The notes under the pieces: generated by a model
Told to the model about the DNA's origin: nothing
Database searches by the model: none
Seen by the model: only the letters and a program-made list of their open reading frames with translations
Source: Chrysomallon squamiferum
Taxonomy: Eukaryota > Mollusca > Gastropoda > Neomphalida > Peltospiridae
Assembly: GCA_012295275.1 (NCBI GenBank)
Contig: CM022675.1
Span: forward strand, 15,641,971 to 15,702,188
Reading direction: 5' to 3'
Length of the DNA: 60,218 bases
Part shown: positions 54,347-60,218 of the stretch, one piece after another
How positions within the stretch are numbered: position 1 is the first letter of the stretch
How the letters are laid out: each line of letters opens with the position of its first letter
Program-made: the position numbers and the translations under genes

Positions 54347-54778
54347 CTGTTTGTGTGAAGAAGGAACAACAGTTCTCAATATCCAGAGAATCTATTTCCT
54401 CCTCTTTTATTCCTGTCACCGGGGTCAGACGATGTCACAAATACACACAGACAGACAGATGGCAGGAACACGCCATTTTGATATTTTCGCTTCTTTATAT
54501 AGCAGAGCATTCTGATCAACGTGCAACTCGCTTCGACAACAGTAATTTAGATTCCTTTACTAAATTTGTTAAATTTATTACTGAAGAAAAAAAAGAAATA
54601 GAAAGTAAAAAAAGTTGGAATGTTAATGATGTCTTTTTATCCTCGCAGTCGTTTCATTTGTCTGTCTGTCTGTCTGTCGCTCTTTGATATCAATTTTCTG
54701 GGAAATTAAAATACAAATTAGAATATTTCCTTTGTTGTTTTAATTAAAACTGTCTATATGTACGTTTAGACAGACAGA
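54347..54778. other. Non-repetitive stretch after the E-box array
   Basis: A 110-codon plus-strand frame (54355-54687) is open but begins at GTG and has no internal ATG and no splice support, so it is not called as a gene. The rest shows nothing. Confidence 0.4.
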
Positions 54779-55172
<394 letters not shown>

Positions 55173-56343
55173 TACATATAGAATGTTATTATTTTTATTT
55201 TACTTCAATAAAAAAGTAGCTATCAGTTAAGTATTACAAGATATCTGAGAAATGATAAGAACTAGTTAGTAAGAAACCTCGTCTCACGGACTACTTTCAG
55301 TATCAGTGTATTCCTACGCGTTACCGTCGTGTTTTGGACAGAACACGACAAACGCTTTTATTAATCGACTTGAGGCCGGCGTCTTTCGTATTGTTTCTGT
55401 CACTGGACAAATTGTACACCAAACGAAAATAATAAATCTTGAGGTGTTCGAATTTTATGCTCGATTTACTCAGCTAGGTCGACTGTGGCGGATCTATAGT
55501 TTCCGATAGAGGGCGGATCTTAATTACAATGAAGGGAGAGAATAATTGTAATAACAAGAACAAGTTTGCACATGTAAATGATACGTTATATTACAGAAGA
55601 GAGTAAACAGCTAGTTGTGTTACCATATAATAACATTTTAAAAAACACGCGGGTTATGGGTGCTGGCCTAATGATATACACACCACTTTGTCCTCCTGTG
55701 CCAGTGCGTTCCTGAATAGTGTCTGTGTGCAGAGACTATTCAGATATACACAAGATAGAGAATATTTAAAATCCTAAACTATATATATATAAATATTGGT
55801 GTTTACTTATATAGATTCATACATCCATGCATACATAAATATATATGCGTCAATATACATACACTCACACACATATGTACATTATTTAATGTTATATATA
55901 TAAATATATAGATAGATAGAGAGAGAGAAAGAGAGAGAGAGAGATGTAGATATATAAGAATTAACAAAACAAAAATAATAAAATTAAGATAACAAAAAAA
56001 AAAAATAAAAAAAATAAGTAAATCTTCTCTTCATTATTACCACAACATTCATTTAGTTATTACTTCACATTACAAATATTATTAATTATGACGTATATAG
56101 CGGGTACGAACAGAAATATTTATGAAAGCTTTTAAAATTTATTTTCAATAATTTCCTTTCAAAGAGACAGTGTCGCATCGTGAAAACGTTTGGTTATGAC
56201 TACGAATTTTCACTTTACTGTTCTGTGACAGCTGACGTTACATATCAAAACAGAATCATTCTTTTATTAGCTACTCAATAGTGAAAATTGCTTTGTGAAA
56301 AATTCTGGCATGTAGTTTGGGTGGAAAGGCATTCTCAGGTATG

Positions 56344-56378
<35 letters not shown>

Positions 56379-57003
56379 ATTCTAGTGACACTAAATAAGG
56401 ACGACTATAGAGGAATACTGAGACGGTATCTGAAGTTAATAAGTTATGGTGTTTGTTGTTGTTGTTAAAAATGGTTATATTCAGTAACGTATCTTGTTAA
56501 TGAATTCAAGTTATATCTCATGTAACGTATCTTGTTATGTAGTCGTGTTTTATGTTGTCATCTTGTTATGTAGTCTAATCTCAACGTATCATCTAATGGC
56601 GTGTTTTAGTTGTTCAACAGTGACTGTGATCTAACGGAAGTCTTTAGTACCTCGAATTCTTAAAAGAAGAAGAAGATGTAAAAGAAGAAGAAGATTAAAA
56701 AAAGAAAAGAAGATAAAAATCAAGAAAAAAAAAGAAGAAAAGAAGAAGAAGAAAACCACCAACAAAAAATGAGGAAAAGACAAACAAGGAAGGCATTCTG
56801 AATTTAGCAAATCGCTGGGTATAATTTTAATCAGAAATTATCCTGTGTTTATGTTGTTTTAACTCTGTGCAGATGTGGAGAGAAGAAAACCGCAGCCGCA
56901 AATGAATATACCACTGTTTTGTTTTTCTATGAGCGAGATGTAGGAATCTTCCAGGAGAACTAGTTAGAACGGGATTGATACAACCCTTATACTACCAACA
57001 CCA
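55173..57003. other. Gene-poor region with one hairpin
   Basis: Stem-loop at 55712-55743, TA tracts (56347-56374), GAA-rich (56664-56755). A 67-codon plus-strand frame at 55306-55509 is open, but nothing else supports it. Confidence 0.4.
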
Positions 57004-57255
57004 TTACCACCACCACCACAACTACTACTACTCTACTACTCTACCACTACTACAACTACAACTACCACTACCACTACTACAACCACTACTACTACTACAA
57101 CTACAACTACCACTACTACAACCACTACTACTACTACAACCACTACTACTATTACTACTACTACTACTACTACTACTACAACTACTACTACTACTACTAC
57201 AACTACTACTACTACTACTACCACTACGACTACTATTACTGCTACTACTATACAC
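57004..57255. repeat. ACT/CCA/ACA trinucleotide region
   Basis: Imperfect ACT repeats with ACC and ACA variants. Confidence 0.95.
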
Positions 57256-57599
57256 ATTTTCTATACAGTTAAGATAAAAAATAACATGAACATGCAGTTT
57301 TTCAGAATATCAATAAAGTTGTCATAATTTCAACACGCTTAGTTATTTGTGTATATCGACAGTGTCAATATTGTCATTTCGTGGATAATTCGATAAAGAA
57401 ATATTTATTTTTCTTATAACGAAAGACGTGATAACGATTAGGTCTGTACTTTAAGACGACGCTGTTTGTTCGGCGTGAAACTACATCAGCAATAACAAAA
57501 ACATCGTCTACAGCGACATCATCGTTAGCATGAATACTGATGAAAGCAACGCCAGTCATGTATACAAATTAGTTTTGAAATTTACATAAACAACCCCAT

Positions 57600-58090
57600 G
57601 TAAAAAAAAAACAATGGTAATAGTAGTATTAACTATTGTAAAATTAGCAATACTTGTAACAGTAATAGTAATAGCAAAAACAATAGTAGTATGGTTGTAG
57701 TAATAACTGTAGTAATATTAGTACTACTAGTAATTATAGTAGTAACAGTAGTAATAGTACTAATAGTAGTTGTAATAATAATACTGATGATAGTAATGTT
57801 AGTACTAGTAATAACTGTACTAGTAATTGTAGTACTCGTACTAATAGTAGTAGTGTTTGTACCAGTAATTGTAGTAGTAATAGTAGTAATAATAACAGTA
57901 GTAGTGGTAACAAGGATTACAACGATAATAATGATAACAACGAATGTGATAATGATGAAAATGATAATGATGATGGTGATAGTGTATACATGAATGTTTA
58001 TGAGGGTAACTGTAATGATGTTAATGATGAAGATGGTGATACTGATGATGATGACGATGATGATAATGATGACGACAACGATTATAACAG
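57600..58090. repeat. AGT then GAT trinucleotide region
   Basis: Imperfect AGT/AAT (57610-57910) changing to GAT (57940-58080). Confidence 0.92.
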
Positions 58091-59096
58091 GATTATAGTA
58101 AATTAAAGAATTGTTAGAATATAAACCAGTCTTAAATGTTACAACTCACATGAAGATATGAGTAGCAGACAGCAGGTAACGATCCCGGAACCTGTCAGAT
58201 TTTAATCCTGCACGTGAAGCCTAGTGCTGGTGGAACAGACGTCAACTGATAAGGAAAATGTCGAGTATCTGACAAATGGCGTGAACAGACAGGGTTACAA
58301 CAGAAACAAGAAGACACAAGAAATGTATTTTTTACTTCACTTGTTGCATTGATTAGTCTGGCCTATTCACGATTTGAAGAGCGCCTTTCATATCCAGCAC
58401 TTTAGAAAAAACAGCTGTTCTCGCCAAATTTGTCATTTTCTCGTAAAAATGATCTTTACGTACTTAACGGCGGATCTGGACAATACACTAATAGGACTAA
58501 AGGGTATTTCATAAATCTGTTATGTTAGCCTTGTTACTGCCACGTAAAAACAGCAATACGTTCTCTGTGTTTAGACAACTGAGCTGAGTGCAGGGCTGGC
58601 ACACGGAGGGTAACAGGATCGTCTCTTGTAAATACGATCTCTGCACCATTTCTGTTACATCCAGAGCTTTGTGTCTGGTTTATGAAAAAATCCTAGTACA
58701 CGTTTTTCTGTTTGGGGATTGATGCTTATAAAGATTCCTTGCTAAAAATAAAAGCGTATCGGGTTTCTTTTCTCGTTCCCTCTCTGAACATATGTCTGTC
58801 CGTCTCTATCTCTATCTGTCCATCATTATGTTTTGGGGAAATTAAAAATAAAGCATGCAGACAAACAGAAAGACAGAAATGATAAAAGAAAGATAGAAAA
58901 ACAGTTACATAAATAGATAGATACACTTAATACTTAACTTAGATACATACACACATAATGGATAGACAGAGAGACAAACAGATAGACAGACACATAGATC
59001 AATATATAAATAGATAGATTATAGATCAACATATGGATTCATGGGTAGTGTTCACGTTAAAGTACACAGAAAAAATAATAGCATGTTTCACGTTAA

Positions 59097-59097
<1 letters not shown>
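58091..59097. other. Gene-free stretch
   Basis: Mostly non-repetitive to 58780, then ACAG/GATA-type degenerate repeats. No exon supported. Confidence 0.45.

Positions 59098-59158
<61 letters not shown>
59098..59158. repeat. ATT microsatellite
   Basis: Pure ATT run of about 20 units. Confidence 0.97.
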
Positions 59159-59159
<1 letters not shown>

Positions 59160-59592
59160 AAGAAATAAAAGAAAGAAAGAAAAAAGAAAAGAAGATGCAG
59201 CGAGTTTCTACAGAAGTTTCTAAGTCAGAACAACCAAATATTTAACATCCACTAACAGAAGACAGCGCATCATTATTAATTTAAAACTGAAAATTTCTGC
59301 ATCCACTGCACAAAACCTCTTTAAACAGAACTGAATTTCTGACAAGCCAAAGAGGACAAACAGATACTGTAAGAAATTTTTGTAAAATAAGAGCTAATAT
59401 CAAAATGTTTGCATTAGAAGTTTTCTTTTTGCAGTCTGTATTGACTGTCCGTGTGTCTGTTTGTCCAGCAGCCACGGAGAATGTTTGTCTAACTTCCGTT
59501 AAGTGGATTAAAACGAGGCAGAGCGGAAGTTCTAATTTGATTACGTGGAGTTGAGATTATTTGAAGAAAACAGCTGTACAAGTTTGAATTAC

Positions 59593-59800
<208 letters not shown>

Positions 59801-59912
59801 CACGTCACATGAAATATTATTTTTAAATACGTCATACCAAACTTACTTCTAATACGCTGGGATCGAATCTTACGATTACACCAACTTAGACGACACTTTT
59901 CTAAAATGTTTT

Positions 59913-59943
<31 letters not shown>

Positions 59944-60175
59944 CACACACAACACACACAGATAACTCTTTTAGAAATACACAAATGTCTAAAAAATTTC
60001 ATATACAGTTAGTTTTCCATTATTTATTTCTTTTTCTTTTTATTTATGATCAATAAATATTTGTTAACAATAACGTAAATGATTTTATCACCGTCAAAAA
60101 TCTTTTTATTTGTTTCAAGGATCACAACACACGATAGTATATATTTTTTCACTAATGTTAATGAGTAATGTCAAG

Positions 60176-60218
<43 letters not shown>
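59913..60218. repeat. CA tract, AT-rich spacer, ATT tract at window end
   Basis: CA at about 59913-59960; ATT begins at about 60178 and runs off the window end. Confidence 0.94.

Noticed and set aside
54355-54687. 110-codon plus-strand frame just after the E-box array
   Set aside because: Starts at GTG, has no internal ATG or splice-site support, and ends in a TCTG repeat.
59850-59885. tRNA-like gggatcgaatct string
   Set aside because: No matching acceptor, D or anticodon arms around it.

Overview
This window looks like a piece of an animal nuclear genome. It is AT-rich, has very few open frames of any length, is packed with di-, tri- and tetranucleotide microsatellites, and its few recognisable genes either have spliceosomal introns or are metazoan in type. 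The clearest gene encodes a rhodopsin-class GPCR with the look of the invertebrate FMRFamide-receptor-like group. Together with the repeat style, this suggests a lophotrochozoan, perhaps a mollusc. That assignment is an inference from sequence style only.

Left part (1-15.3 kb): a direct tandem duplication with a period of about 9.04 kb. The window opens inside copy A (1-7617), a unique spacer follows (7618-9036), and copy B runs from 9037 to about 14600. Each copy carries, on the minus strand, a small gene split into four coding exons that is easy to miss because every exon is shorter than 115 bases. It predicts a 101-residue secreted, six-cysteine protein with a hydrophobic C-terminus suggestive of a GPI anchor (gene A 2219-3823, gene B 11255-12836). 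All splice sites are GT/AG, the phases agree, and the two copies differ by three amino-acid changes with every cysteine kept. Upstream of gene A a 581-base unit is triplicated; gene B has one. Both copies end in a 22-base minisatellite. After copy B's minisatellite comes an inverted fragment of the same duplicated unit (14602-14920).

Middle part (15.3-36.4 kb): mostly gene-poor sequence with a 39-base satellite (17.0-17.6 kb), many microsatellites, a 42-codon open frame next to a perfect CRE and an E-box (18.26-18.44 kb), a long AAT/ATT palindrome (about 25.0 kb) and a triple AGGTCA direct repeat (29.89 kb).

GPCR region (36.4-37.9 kb): an intronless minus-strand CDS with a poly(A) signal 49 bases past the stop and a short tandem repeat just upstream of the start.

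Right part (38-60.2 kb): microsatellites, several short-unit arrays, a hAT-like non-autonomous transposon with terminal inverted repeats and a near-perfect 8-base target duplication (43799-44125), a 77-base inverted repeat shared between 32.6 and 43.0 kb that carries a splice-donor motif, a tentative two-exon minus-strand gene (42383-43105), a tentative terminal exon (50995-51158), and an array of eight E-box/SacI-type 23-base units (54162-54346). The genes show no sign of a shared pathway. The GPCR and the secreted gene pair are the only coding calls I would defend; other coding calls are marked tentative.
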